A DNA stretch of 64,000 nt from Sphingorhabdus pulchriflava (GCF_003367235.1 NZ_QRGP01000001.1:1612001-1676000), one strand, 5' to 3'. Shown: positions 35,262-44,091, counted from the first letter of the stretch. Program-made: numbers and translations. Notes: generated by a model not told the origin, from the letters alone.

Positions 35262-35513
35262 ATGACCCACGTAGCCCACGAATTGCACGCCGAATTTCCC
35301 AACGACGCGGAAACGCTGCACAAGTTAAAGGTCAACGACCCGCATTTTGCCAAGCTGGCGGACCATTATCACGAGTTGAATCGCGAAATCCATCGTATCG
35401 AATCCGGAATCGAACCGGCATCTGACGAACGGACCGAAGACTTGAAAAAGGAACGCCTGTCGATTCTCGATCAGGTTTCGGCTATGATTTCGGCTGCAAA
35501 GGCAGGAGCATAA
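35262..35513 (+). CDS. YdcH family (DUF465) protein
   Basis: 83 residues, mostly helical: HELHAEFPNDAETLHKLKVNDPHF then DHYHELNREIHRIESG and KKERLSILDQV. This is the YdcH/DUF465 pattern, a short coiled-coil protein of unknown role, common in alphaproteobacteria. AGGACAG upstream of the ATG. The DksA-like gene starts 2 nt after its stop, so the two are cotranscribed. Confidence 0.88.
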   Translation: MTHVAHELHAEFPNDAETLHKLKVNDPHFAKLADHYHELNREIHRIESGIEPASDERTEDLKKERLSILDQVSAMISAAKAGA

Positions 35514-35515
35514 GC

Positions 35516-35848
35516 ATGACCGATCTGAAAAGCGTCAAATCCGGGCTCGAGGCAAGGCTGGCCGAACTGGAAGCAAGGGCCGGGCGCATCGAGGCCGACT
35601 TGGCCGAACCGCTGAGTGCCGACTTTGAAGAACAGGCGACCGAGCGTGAGGATGACGAAGCGCTGGAAGGGCAGGATGCCCTGCTTGGGCGAGAAATTGT
35701 AGCGGTCAAGGCTGCGCTGGCTCGGGTAGATGACGGCACTTACGGCGAATGCACCCGCTGTGGCGAAGATGTCGGCGAAAAGCGGCTGGAAGCCGTCCCT
35801 GAAGCCGCCCTTTGCATCAATTGTGCGCGCGAGGTCGAACAGCACTAA
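35516..35848 (+). CDS. TraR/DksA family zinc finger protein
   Basis: 110 residues. A helical N-terminal half (LKSVKSGLEARLAELEARAGR) precedes a C4 zinc finger: YGECTRCGEDVGEKRL...ALCINCAREVEQ. Short DksA/TraR-like proteins bind the RNA polymerase secondary channel or related targets; role of this one is not established. The coiled-coil acidic tip typical of DksA is not clear. It overlaps the convergent permease gene by 4 nt. Confidence 0.88.
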   Translation: MTDLKSVKSGLEARLAELEARAGRIEADLAEPLSADFEEQATEREDDEALEGQDALLGREIVAVKAALARVDDGTYGECTRCGEDVGEKRLEAVPEAALCINCAREVEQH

Positions 35849-36948
35849 GTCGAGGTTTGTTGCGCAACGGCCCTGTTTTCGGTAAAGATTTCCCATGCGG
35901 AAATGAACATCGCAGCAATGACAGGGCCGACGATCAGGCCGTTAATGCCCAGCACGCTCAACCCGCCCAGCGTTGAAATCAGTACGACATAGTCGGGCAT
36001 CTGCGTATCCTGTCCGACGAGGATCGGGCGCAGGACATTGTCGACCATGCTGATCACGAAGACGCCCAGCAACAAAAGTGTAATGCCTTCCCACATGCTG
36101 CCGGTTGCCAGCAGATAGATCGACACTGGAACCCAGATTATGCCGGTGCCGACAGCGGGAATCAGCGAGAACAACCCCATCACCACACCCCACAATACGG
36201 CGGCCCGAATATCGAGAAAGGCGAATATCAGCCCACCCAAAATGCCCTGAACGATGGCAACAACGATGCTGCCCTTCACCGTTGCTCGTATCACCGTGGT
36301 GAACTTGTCGAAAAAGGCTTTGCGTTGCTCGGCGCGCATCGGAATGGCCTCACCGATCCGGCGGGTAATCTGGCGGCCGTCGCGCAGCAGGAAATAAGTG
36401 AGATAGAGCATCACACCCAGCGCCATTGCAAAGTTGAACGCCCGCTGCCCAACCGAGACAGCCTGCCCCGCAATGATCTGCACCCCACTTGTCACCAGCG
36501 CACTCGCCTTTGACTGCAGTTCCTCAAAATCAGGGGTGATGTACCGCCCCGCCATTTCCTGCCAGCGTTGCGGGATAACGGCCTGCAACTCCTGCCCCAG
36601 CTTGGCAAAGTCGATTTCCTTGGTTTGCACGGAGTCGTAGGTGCGCAAAGCCTCGTCGACCATCAACGAGCCGACGATGAAGGCGGGAATGATCACCAGT
36701 GCGATCACCAGCAACAGTGTGAGCGATGCGACGGTATTCTTGCGCGCGGGCATTTTCATCAGCAGCCGATCATGCACCGGCGCAAAGGCAATCGTCACCA
36801 CAAGCGCCCACAGGATCGCACCGAAAAACGGCCAGACGATCCAGGCCATCGCCAGCGAAACCGCGAGCAGAAAGCCGACAAGCACGCGATCCTCAAACTG
36901 CGTATCTGGCGTGGCCGCCGTCGGCTGGGGCTTGGCTTTGTCGTTCAT
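35845..36948 (-). CDS. AI-2E family transporter (PF01594)
   Basis: 367 residues, about eight membrane helices in the PerM/AI-2E pattern: a double helix at ~25-65, a long loop (residues ~105-160), then helices including VAIVQGILGGLIFAFLDIRAAVLWGVVMG, PAVGTGIIWVPVSIY and SVLGINGLIVGPVIAAMF. Family members include permeases and Na+/H+ antiporters; substrate is not predictable. It stands alone on the minus strand. Confidence 0.88.
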   Translation of the reverse strand: MNDKAKPQPTAATPDTQFEDRVLVGFLLAVSLAMAWIVWPFFGAILWALVVTIAFAPVHDRLLMKMPARKNTVASLTLLLVIALVIIPAFIVGSLMVDEALRTYDSVQTKEIDFAKLGQELQAVIPQRWQEMAGRYITPDFEELQSKASALVTSGVQIIAGQAVSVGQRAFNFAMALGVMLYLTYFLLRDGRQITRRIGEAIPMRAEQRKAFFDKFTTVIRATVKGSIVVAIVQGILGGLIFAFLDIRAAVLWGVVMGLFSLIPAVGTGIIWVPVSIYLLATGSMWEGITLLLLGVFVISMVDNVLRPILVGQDTQMPDYVVLISTLGGLSVLGINGLIVGPVIAAMFISAWEIFTENRAVAQQTST

Positions 36949-37193
36949 AAGGTGAGGACTAACGTCAAATCAACGCGATGTCATGCGCAGAGTTAGGCGG
37001 GTAACACAGCTTGCCTCTTTGCGGCGCTGCTATTCGATGTTATTTCGAAGTCGAATCCGATGAGGGAATAATGCAAGAGATTGCCATCCGTTGAACCGGC
37101 GCGCGTGACCTGCTCACGCTGATCACCGATCGTGAAAGCCGAAGCGCGCAGCGCGTTCCGGCCTGTTTTTCGCGTTCAACGGACAGGTTTTCC

Positions 37194-37451
37194 ATGAATG
37201 TTTCAAAATATGAACAGCGCGTATTGCACGCGCTGGCGCAGGGCGGTTCGATCATCCACCGCTTTGACGACAAGGGCCGCATCATCGAGGTCGATTGCAT
37301 GAACCGCGATGGCTGGCGGCTCGACGATTGCACCATAGCCGTGTTCCAGAAGCTGCGCCGCAAAAGGCTGATCGCCAGTGCTGGCGGCGCGCCCTATCGC
37401 ATCACGCGAGAGGGGTTACGCGCCGTGCGGGGGCAGTTGGATAACAGGTGA
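37194..37451 (+). CDS. yjhX: YjhX family toxin (UPF0386)
   Basis: 85 residues beginning [18 protein letters not shown], with [17 protein letters not shown] and [19 protein letters not shown], the conserved pattern of YjhX. The E. coli protein is the toxin of the YjhX/YjhQ pair, where YjhQ is a GNAT protein. No GNAT or other antitoxin gene is adjacent, so this copy is an orphan; in many alphaproteobacteria YjhX-like proteins are solitary and may be wHTH regulators. GGACAGG precedes the ATG. Confidence 0.85.
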   Translation: MNVSKYEQRVLHALAQGGSIIHRFDDKGRIIEVDCMNRDGWRLDDCTIAVFQKLRRKRLIASAGGAPYRITREGLRAVRGQLDNR

Positions 37452-37460
37452 TTTGTTTAT

Positions 37461-37546
37461 TACCGTAGCCCTGAGCCTGTCGAAGGGCGCTTCTCAGTCT
37501 CAGCGCAAACCTTGAGGCGCCCTTCGACAGGCTCAGGGCTGCGGTA
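37461..37546. repeat. Intergenic palindromic repeat of the CCCTTCGACAGGCTCAGGG type
   Basis: Thirty-nucleotide arms 37461-37490 and 37517-37546 are inverted copies at 29/30 positions, separated by 26 nt. Each arm contains the widespread CCCTGAGCCTGTCGAAGGG motif, itself an imperfect palindrome. It lies between convergent yjhX and hydrolase genes and probably acts as a bidirectional terminator. Confidence 0.85.
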
Positions 37547-37549
37547 TTG

Positions 37550-38440
37550 CTACGATGCTGCCACTGCATGTCCCGAAATCAACTCCACCATGCGGTCCAC
37601 CTGTGACGGCGGCAAATCGTGGGCCATTTCGTCGATTATCTCCAGCCGAGCACCCGGCACATGGCGGGCGATATCGACACTGCCGTCCTTTGGCACCAGT
37701 GGGTCGGCACCGCCATGGACGACGAGTGTCGGCGTGGTGATGGTCTTCAAACGCTCGACGCGGCTGCCATCTGCAAGGATCGCGAGCAACTGGCGTCTTG
37801 TGCCGATCGGATAATAGCCGCGATCAAAGGCGCGTCCGGTCATTTCGACATGGGCATCTTCCGGGCGGGCGGGATCGGGATAGGAGAAGGATTTCACCAG
37901 CGCGGCCCCAAAGGCGACTGCCGCATCACGGTCGGCTCCCGATGGACGGTTAGCCATCATCCCTCGACGAATATCCGCGCGCGGGCCGGGCAATCCGGGT
38001 GCGCCGCTGGAGGACATGATCGAGGTCATGCTCAACAGGCGCTCGCGATAGTTCACCGCCATCAGCTGCACAATCATCCCGCCCATCGACGCACCAACGA
38101 CATGCGCCCGCTGGATACCCAGCGCATCGAGCAACCCGATGCCGTCCTTCGCCATATCGGAAAGCGTATAGCCAACGCCCAGCGGCAGGCCGAGCCGCGC
38201 CTTGAACATCGTCCAGATCAGATTGGGCGTCGCTGCCTTTTCCATCCGCTGCGACATGCCGACATCGCGGTTGTCATAACGGATAACGCGGAAGCCCTTG
38301 CCGACGAGGCCCTGAACAAACTCGTCCGGCCAGGCAATCATCTGCGCGCCCAACCCCATGACGAGCAGGATCACCGGAGCGTCGGCGGGGCCATTGTCTT
38401 CGTAGTATAGATTGATGCCGTTGGCTGTGATTGTTGGCAT
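37550..38440 (-). CDS. Alpha/beta hydrolase
   Basis: 296 residues. ILLVMGLGAQMIAWPDEFV, IRYDNRDVGMSQRME, nucleophile VVGASMGGMIVQLMA, acid in VHGGADPLVP and His in DEMAHDLPP. The sequence fits a large actinobacterial and sphingomonad hydrolase group (often annotated 'alpha/beta fold hydrolase'), substrate unknown. Its ATG overlaps the uvrC stop in TAATG, so it is translationally coupled to uvrC. Confidence 0.87.
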   Translation of the reverse strand: MPTITANGINLYYEDNGPADAPVILLVMGLGAQMIAWPDEFVQGLVGKGFRVIRYDNRDVGMSQRMEKAATPNLIWTMFKARLGLPLGVGYTLSDMAKDGIGLLDALGIQRAHVVGASMGGMIVQLMAVNYRERLLSMTSIMSSSGAPGLPGPRADIRRGMMANRPSGADRDAAVAFGAALVKSFSYPDPARPEDAHVEMTGRAFDRGYYPIGTRRQLLAILADGSRVERLKTITTPTLVVHGGADPLVPKDGSVDIARHVPGARLEIIDEMAHDLPPSQVDRMVELISGHAVAAS

Positions 38441-40380
38441 TATTCCCCTTCCCCATGATAAAAATCATACACTGTCTGCGCGACCGCGGCTGACACACCG
38501 GGCGCTTTCTGTAAATCCTCAAGGCTTGCGCTGCGCACCGCACGGGCAGTGCCGAAGTGGAGCAGCAACGCCTTCTTTCGCGCGGGACCGATGCCCGGCA
38601 CTTCGTCGAGCGGGCTGGCGGTGATCGCCTTCGCCCGTTTGGTGCGGTGCGCGCCGATGGCGTAGCGGTGCACTTCGTCGCGCAGCCGTTGCAGGTAGAA
38701 CAGCACCGGCGCGTTCACTGGCAAGGTCAGTTCGCGGCCATCGGGGAAGTGGAAGACTTCGCGTCCTTCGCGGCCATGATGCGGCCCCTTGGCGATGCCG
38801 ATGAAGGGAACATCCTCTATGCCGAGCCGTTCGAACACTTCGCGCACGGCGCTCACCTGCCCCTTGCCGCCATCAATCAGGACGAGGTCGGGCCATTCGC
38901 CCTTGTCCCGATCCGGATCCTCCTCCTGCGCGCGGGAGAAGCGCCGCTCCATCACCTCGCGCATCATCGCAAAGTCATCATCGGTCGCGGCCTGCTTGAT
39001 GTTGAACTTGCGATACTGGCCCTTGATGAAGCCCTCTGGCCCCGCAACCACCATCGCGCCGAGTGCATTGCTGCCCTGGATATGGCTGTTGTCGTAAATC
39101 TCGATCCGCTGCGGCGGTTCGGACAGGTCGAACAGTTCGGCCACTTCGCGCAGCAGCTTGCCCTGCGTCGTCGTTTCTGCCAGCCGCCGGTCGAGCGCTT
39201 CCTCGGCATTGCGCTTTGCCTGCGCCACCAGCCGCACCCGGTCGCCGCGCTGCGGAACAGCGATTTCGACTTTGCGTCCTGCCCGGTCGCTCAGCGCTTC
39301 GGCCAGCAATTCGGCCTCGGGCAGGTCTCGGTCGAGCAGCAGCAGCCGCGCGGGTGGCACTTCCTCGTAAAACTGCGCGAGCACCAGTGTCAGCACCTCT
39401 TCCTCGCTGCTGTCCTGAATGTGCGCGGGGAAGAAAGCGCGGTGCCCCCAATTCTGCCCGCCCCGGATGAAGAAGGCCTGGATGCCAATCACGCCCTGCT
39501 TGTGCGCCAGCGCGAAGATATCGGCATCGCCAATCCCCGCTGCATTGATCGCCTGGCTCCCCTGGATGAAGGTCAGTGCCTTAAGACGATCGCGCAACAG
39601 CGCCGCGCGTTCGAAATCGAGTGCTTCGGCTGCCCCCTCCATCTCCTTCGCCAGCTTGGCCTGCACCGCGGTCGATTTGCCGCCTAGGAAAGCCTTGGCA
39701 TCCGCCACCAGCTCAGCATAGCCCGGCTTGTCGATACGGCCCACACAGGGCGCCGAGCAGCGCTTGATCTGGTAGAGCAAACAGGGCCGGTCGCGGTTGT
39801 TGAAGAAACTGTCGGTGCAGCTGCGCAGCAAAAACAGCTTTTCGAGCGCGTTCAATGTGACGTTGACTGAACCGGCGCTGGCGAAGGGCCCGTAATATTC
39901 ACCCTTATGCCGCCGCGCCCCGCGATGTTTCTGGATGCGCGGGAAATCATGGTCGGCGCGGAGCAGGATGAAGGGGAAACTTTTGTCGTCGCGCAGCAGG
40001 ACGTTGTAGGCAGGGCGATAGCGCTTGATCAACTGCGCCTCGAGAAGCAGCGCCTCCGCCTCGCTGTTGGTGGTAACAATCGTCATGCTGCGCGTCAGCG
40101 AGACCATGCGCCGCAGCCGGTTGGGCAGCCGATCCACCTGCGTGTAATTGGTGACGCGATTTTTAAGCGCGCGCGCCTTCCCCACATAGAGCACATCGCC
40201 GCGCGCATCGTGCATGCGGTAGACGCCGGGTTTCGCCGGAAGCGTCTTCAGCACATTGCGGATCGCCGCCACCCCGCCCTCCAGATCGGGCTGGTCAGCG
40301 CCGCGCACGGCATAAGTCTGCGCTTCTTCGTTGAAACGCGAGGCTGCATTGGGAAGATCTGGACGGTCGGCCTTTGACAT
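38440..40380 (-). CDS. uvrC: UvrABC system protein C
   Basis: 646 residues: GIY-YIG nuclease domain (~46-130; PGVYRMHDARGDVLYVGKA), UVR motif binding UvrB (EALDFERAALLRDRLKAL, ~235-250), central RNase H-like nuclease (IEIYDNSHIQGSNALGAMVV, ~435-575; LVLIDGGKGQ) and C-terminal tandem HhH (VPGIGPARKKALLLHFG). It makes both incisions in nucleotide excision repair. Divergent from the SDR gene. Confidence 0.97.
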   Translation of the reverse strand: MSKADRPDLPNAASRFNEEAQTYAVRGADQPDLEGGVAAIRNVLKTLPAKPGVYRMHDARGDVLYVGKARALKNRVTNYTQVDRLPNRLRRMVSLTRSMTIVTTNSEAEALLLEAQLIKRYRPAYNVLLRDDKSFPFILLRADHDFPRIQKHRGARRHKGEYYGPFASAGSVNVTLNALEKLFLLRSCTDSFFNNRDRPCLLYQIKRCSAPCVGRIDKPGYAELVADAKAFLGGKSTAVQAKLAKEMEGAAEALDFERAALLRDRLKALTFIQGSQAINAAGIGDADIFALAHKQGVIGIQAFFIRGGQNWGHRAFFPAHIQDSSEEEVLTLVLAQFYEEVPPARLLLLDRDLPEAELLAEALSDRAGRKVEIAVPQRGDRVRLVAQAKRNAEEALDRRLAETTTQGKLLREVAELFDLSEPPQRIEIYDNSHIQGSNALGAMVVAGPEGFIKGQYRKFNIKQAATDDDFAMMREVMERRFSRAQEEDPDRDKGEWPDLVLIDGGKGQVSAVREVFERLGIEDVPFIGIAKGPHHGREGREVFHFPDGRELTLPVNAPVLFYLQRLRDEVHRYAIGAHRTKRAKAITASPLDEVPGIGPARKKALLLHFGTARAVRSASLEDLQKAPGVSAAVAQTVYDFYHGEGE

Positions 40381-40425
40381 TTAGTTTCAAAATGCTACTT
40401 AAATTGTGCGTAGAGGAGACATTAG

Positions 40426-41151
40426 ATGCAAGTTTCGGGAAAGACCATATTATTGACCGGTGGCACCGACGGCATAGGCCGCGAACTCGCGGGTCAACTC
40501 AAGGCGAAGGGCGCGACGGTGATCGTCACCGGTCGTACGCCGGAGCGGATCGAGGCAGCCAAAGTGGCGGGCTATGAAGTCATTGCCGCCGACCTGTCGT
40601 CGCAAGCGGGAGTCGATGCTATCCTGTCTGCGGTCAAAGGGCGGAATATCGATATATTGATCAACAATGCCGGCCTTGGCAGCGACCATGATTTCCGCGA
40701 GGCTATGCCAGATCTGGCGGATAATGACCGCTGCATCGCGGCTAACCTGAATGCCCCCATCCACCTGATTACGAACCTGATGCCGGCGCTGAAATCCCGG
40801 CCCGAGGCGATGATCGTCAATGTGACATCGGGCCTCGCCATTGCGCCACGTTCCGGGGGACCGATCTATTGTGCCACCAAAGCAGGGCTCCGCAGCTATA
40901 CGCTCGCGCTGCGCCACCAGTTGCGCGACACCGCGATCCATGTGCTGGAGGTACTGCCGCCTGTGGTCGAAACCAAGCTAACGGCAGGGCGCGGTGGCAA
41001 GAAGAAAATGTCCGCAACGGACTGCGCGGCACAGATTGTCGACGCGATGGAGACCAACGCAAAAGAAGCGAATGTCGGGATGACCAAGCTGCTGCGGATT
41101 GTGGAGAGCATATCGCCCGCCTTGGCGCGGAAGATCATGATCAATTATTGA
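40426..41151 (+). CDS. SDR family oxidoreductase (DltE-like)
   Basis: 241 residues. NAD(P) motif TGGTDGIG, NNAG, catalytic Ser135 and Tyr148-x3-Lys152 (YCATK) are all present. DltE-like short-chain dehydrogenases form a small cluster of broad reductases; substrate unknown. GAGGAG upstream of the ATG. Downstream lies a composite repeat before the convergent atpF. Confidence 0.9.
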   Translation: MQVSGKTILLTGGTDGIGRELAGQLKAKGATVIVTGRTPERIEAAKVAGYEVIAADLSSQAGVDAILSAVKGRNIDILINNAGLGSDHDFREAMPDLADNDRCIAANLNAPIHLITNLMPALKSRPEAMIVNVTSGLAIAPRSGGPIYCATKAGLRSYTLALRHQLRDTAIHVLEVLPPVVETKLTAGRGGKKKMSATDCAAQIVDAMETNAKEANVGMTKLLRIVESISPALARKIMINY

Positions 41152-41160
41152 TGCAAACAT

Positions 41161-41306
41161 CCTCTCTCCTTCAGGTGAGAGGCGTGAGACTTGCGAGCGA
41201 AGCGAGTTAGTCGCAACGGAGAGGGGTTTTTCGCACTCCCCCTCTCAACTTCGCCTAAGCCGCTTGCGCGGCAAAGGCTTCATATCTCTCCCCTGAAGGG
41301 GAGAGA
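41161..41306. repeat. Composite intergenic repeat with several hairpins
   Basis: Left hairpin CCTCTC...GAGAGG (41161-41182), GCGAGCGAAGCGAG motif, GAGAGGGG...CCCCTCTC around a T run, GCCG...CGGC, and a perfect right hairpin TCTCTCCCCT-GA-AGGGGAGAGA (41285-41306). Similar CTCTCCC...GGGAGAG plus GCGAGCGAAGCGAG blocks are common between sphingomonad genes (from memory). It separates convergent SDR and atpF genes and probably ends both transcripts. Confidence 0.7.
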
Positions 41307-41310
41307 GTAT

Positions 41311-41928
41311 TTAGTTCAGCTTTGCAATCGTCGCATCCACCAGCCCGGCATCGGCCTTGGCGTCGTGATGCTTGGCGATCAGCGCTTCCGCGGCAGCAGC
41401 GGCGGCGGCGGCGGCCTTGGCGCGAACATCGGCGATTGCCGCACGTTCTGCAGCCGCGATCTTGTCTTCGGCTGACTTGGCCCGACGCGCAATCATCGCG
41501 GTCGCGTCGGTTTTGGCCTTGGCCACGATTGCCTTGGCCTCTTCCTCGGCATGCGCCTTCATCGCTTCGGCATCCTTGGCAGCTTGCTTCGCCTTGGCTT
41601 CATAATCGGCCTTGATCGCTTCGGCTTCCTTGCGCAGGTTGGTCGCCTGATCGAGCTGCGCCTTGATGCCTTCAATCTGCTTGTCGAGCGCCGCACCGAT
41701 CATGGCGGGCACTTTCTTCCAGATGAACAAAGCGATGACGACGAGCATCGCCAGCGCCACCCACATCGTCGCGTCCATGCCGAGCGCCTTTGGCTTGGCG
41801 TGTGCTTCCGGCGAAGCGTGCGCCTCAGTGGTAGCGTGCGTTTCGGCAACGGGTGCGCCGTCAACGGTGGTGTCGTCGATCACGGCCTTTTCATTGGCCA
41901 TGGCTTCGGGGGCTGCTGCCTGTGTCAT
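41311..41928 (-). CDS. atpF: F0F1 ATP synthase subunit b
   Basis: 205 residues: a long Ala/Thr/Glu/His-rich N-terminal extension (~1-45), one membrane helix (MWVALAMLVVIALFIW), then an Ala/Lys/Glu-rich coiled coil forming the peripheral stalk. Position after c and b' subunits matches b in the alphaproteobacterial F0 operon. The ATG overlaps the stop of the preceding b' gene. The N-terminal extension before the helix is longer than in E. coli b. Confidence 0.9.
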   Translation of the reverse strand: MTQAAAPEAMANEKAVIDDTTVDGAPVAETHATTEAHASPEAHAKPKALGMDATMWVALAMLVVIALFIWKKVPAMIGAALDKQIEGIKAQLDQATNLRKEAEAIKADYEAKAKQAAKDAEAMKAHAEEEAKAIVAKAKTDATAMIARRAKSAEDKIAAAERAAIADVRAKAAAAAAAAAEALIAKHHDAKADAGLVDATIAKLN

Positions 41929-42416
41929 CAGCTCAATACCGCCTTCACTGCAGACGCTGCCTGAGCAGCGCTGACCTTGGCACCCGAAACCTTGGCGACG
42001 ATGTCGACTGCGGCTTCAGATGCGACATTTTCGATTCCCGCCATCGCCTTGGCACGTGCCTTGGCAAGATCGGCTTCAGCTGCTGCCAGTTTGGCCGAGA
42101 TTTCTGCGTCCGCTTTGGCAAGACGCGCCTCGGCATCCTTGGCACCCTTGGCCTTGGCGGCAGCCGCCTTGGCTTGAGCTTCACCGCGAGCGGCGTTCAA
42201 TGCGTCGCTTCCGCCCGCTACCAGTCCGTCGGCTTCGGCTCGTGCCTTTTCGGCAGCAGCAAGGTCATCGGCAATCTTGCGGTCGCGGGCTTCGACATTG
42301 GCGTCGATTTTCGACACCATGCCGCGGCCAATCACGAAATAGAGAATGCCGAAAACCAGCAGCATCCAAAAGAACTGCGAGGCATAGGTTTCCAGTATCT
42401 GGGCGATTTGAGGCAT
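41928..42416 (-). CDS. F0F1 ATP synthase subunit b'
   Basis: 162 residues, starting MPQIAQILETYASQFFWMLL with the single membrane helix and VIGRGMVSKI, followed by an alanine-rich coiled coil. This is the b' (AtpX/AtpG) form paired with b in phototrophic and alphaproteobacterial enzymes, giving a heterodimeric stator. Fourth gene of the F0 operon. Confidence 0.9.
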   Translation of the reverse strand: MPQIAQILETYASQFFWMLLVFGILYFVIGRGMVSKIDANVEARDRKIADDLAAAEKARAEADGLVAGGSDALNAARGEAQAKAAAAKAKGAKDAEARLAKADAEISAKLAAAEADLAKARAKAMAGIENVASEAAVDIVAKVSGAKVSAAQAASAVKAVLS

Positions 42417-42506
42417 TTGATCCGCTCGCTGAATGGAGGGTTATTCAAATTTTCGGGAAAGTGGTCCCCGGCGTCAATGCGCCGGGGTATCCTCCCCTAA
42501 AAACTC

Positions 42507-42734
42507 TTAGGCAACGAAGATCAGGATCATCGCCACGACGAACGCGAGCAGACCGAGAAGTTCGGCAGCCGCGAAGCCGATGAAGAGACGGCCCTGCTGG
42601 CTGTCAGCAGCCGCCGGGTTGCGCAATGCGCCCTGAAGGAACGAACCGAAGACGTTACCCACGCCGCCAGCTGCGAGGCCTGCACCGATAGCTGCGAGAC
42701 CGGCACCGATCAATTTTGCTGCTTCTGCTTCCAT
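42507..42734 (-). CDS. atpE: F0F1 ATP synthase subunit c
   Basis: 75 residues: two membrane helices joined by a polar loop, GAGLAAIGAGLAAGGVGNVFG and FIGFAAAELLGLLAFVVAMI. The proton-binding carboxylate is Glu in AAAELLGL. The loop RNPAAADSQQG replaces the usual RQP region with RNP. It forms the rotor ring in the inner membrane. Confidence 0.96.
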   Translation of the reverse strand: MEAEAAKLIGAGLAAIGAGLAAGGVGNVFGSFLQGALRNPAAADSQQGRLFIGFAAAELLGLLAFVVAMILIFVA

Positions 42735-42786
42735 GATACTAACTCCTGTTAAAACTCAAACTTGGTTGAAAAATCGTCGAAAAAAC

Positions 42787-43572
42787 TCAGTGCAGATTGA
42801 CCGCGTCATTGATGTAGAGCGAGGTCAAAAGCGCAAAGACATAGGCCTGAATGGCGCACACCAGCAGTTCAAGCAGGGTGATACCGATCATCAGGATGAA
42901 AGAGGGGAGAGCGACCAGCGGGGCAACCCAAAGCGCTTCGGCATTGAGGCCGTTGATCACGAAGCCTGCAAGCACTTTCATCAGCACGTGGCCCGCCGTC
43001 ATCGCGACGAAAAGACGGAGCGCGAGGCTGAATGGGCGGATGAGGAAAGAGAAGAGCTCGATCAGCGGAATGAGCCAGAGCAGCCACCAGGGCGTGCCAT
43101 GCGGCACGAACAGGCTGAAGAAATGCAGGCCATGCTTCCAAAGGCCGACTACCAGTACTGTACCGAAGCTGAGTACGGCGAGCACCGCAGTGACTGTCAG
43201 GTGGCTGGTTACGGTGAAGGCATGCGCGCCGGGAACGATACCGATCGGCATCATGCCCATGAAATTCGCAAAAAGGATGAACATGAAAAGCGAGAAGACC
43301 AAGGGCACATATTTCTTGCCCTCGGGCCCGATGCTCGAGCTCATCATGTTGTTGATAAAGCCGGTGACGCCTTCGACGGCCATCTGCCAGCGGCCGGGAA
43401 CCAGTTCGCGCTTCATGCCACCGGCCATGAAGACCCAGATGGCAGCCAGCACGACGAGCATGAACAGAGACGAGTTGGTGAACGAGATGTCGTAACCAAA
43501 AAGGTCCAGCTTCGCCAAAGGCTCAATCTGGAACTGGTGCATCGGATCGATTTTGCCGCTTTCGCCTGCCAC
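42787..43572 (-). CDS. atpB: F0F1 ATP synthase subunit a
   Basis: 261 residues from a GTG start, chosen because AGESGKIDPMHQF matches the start of sphingomonad subunit a; the nearest ATG is internal, at PMHQF. Five to six membrane helices; IRPFSLALRLFVAMTAGHVL holds the essential Arg, and the last helix ends near LEL...AYVFALLTSLYI. It forms the proton half-channels. The 71-nt leader contains a 7-bp hairpin (43600-43615). Confidence 0.93.
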   Translation of the reverse strand: MAGESGKIDPMHQFQIEPLAKLDLFGYDISFTNSSLFMLVVLAAIWVFMAGGMKRELVPGRWQMAVEGVTGFINNMMSSSIGPEGKKYVPLVFSLFMFILFANFMGMMPIGIVPGAHAFTVTSHLTVTAVLAVLSFGTVLVVGLWKHGLHFFSLFVPHGTPWWLLWLIPLIELFSFLIRPFSLALRLFVAMTAGHVLMKVLAGFVINGLNAEALWVAPLVALPSFILMIGITLLELLVCAIQAYVFALLTSLYINDAVNLH

Positions 43573-43599
43573 TTTTTCCGTACCCTGCTTATGCCAACA

Positions 43600-43615
43600 G
43601 CCCCGCAAGCGGGGC
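43600..43615. other. Hairpin in the atpI-atpB gap
   Basis: Perfect GCCCCGC-AA-GCGGGGC, 28 nt upstream of the atpB GTG and 28 nt after the atpI stop. It could limit readthrough or protect the message from decay, which would fit the different stoichiometry of AtpI and the F0 subunits. Role inferred only. Confidence 0.35.
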
Positions 43616-43643
43616 CGCGTTTATACGACTAGAACGCCCAGTG

Positions 43644-43961
43644 TTATTCAGGACGCTCCTGCGAAATCTTGTATATATTCCTGAAGGCGACTGCGATGCC
43701 CAAAAACATGCAGACCAACAGAAGCGCTGGCGCGGTGTCAAACAGCTGGTCGAACAACCAGCCGACAAGAGCACCACCCGCAGGACCGGCGATCAGTTCG
43801 GTCAAGACCCGGTTCCCCTGCCGCATTCCTTTGGCCGGGGGCACGTCTTGTCCCGTACGTTCTGCCTCGGCCTTCCGGACCATTTTCAGCTGCATGTCTA
43901 ACGAATCGAGCCGAGGGTCTTTTGTGCCGTTGCCATCCTGCGCGGGATCTTCTGAAGCCAT
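43644..43961 (-). CDS. atpI: ATP synthase protein I (AtpI/AtpZ-like)
   Basis: 105 residues. An acidic, polar N-terminal half (ASEDPAQDGNGTKDPRLDSLD) precedes two membrane helices (ELIAGPAGGALVGWLFDQLF, ALLLVCMFLGIAVAF). This layout is that of AtpI in alphaproteobacterial F0 operons, an accessory protein for c-ring assembly or cation uptake. Strong AGGAGG precedes the ATG. First gene of the operon. Confidence 0.88.
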   Translation of the reverse strand: MASEDPAQDGNGTKDPRLDSLDMQLKMVRKAEAERTGQDVPPAKGMRQGNRVLTELIAGPAGGALVGWLFDQLFDTAPALLLVCMFLGIAVAFRNIYKISQERPE

Positions 43962-44091
43962 GCAATTCCTCCTGTTTCGATACTCAGTATCAACTGGGGA
44001 GAACCGCCAAGACTCCGGGCAACCCCGCCAAGGCACGCGCGCTTTAGGAGAGCACCGGAGCGAAGTCAACCGCATGCTGCAGCGCAAAAGC

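Noticed and set aside
36949-37193. A degraded GNAT antitoxin upstream of yjhX
   Set aside because: An in-frame stretch after a TGA at 37092 is open to yjhX, but the residues show no convincing GNAT motif and it is only about 33 codons.
38557-39687. Long plus-strand open frame opposite uvrC
   Set aside because: Composition (His/Gln/Arg-rich) is that of a shadow frame; uvrC is unambiguous.
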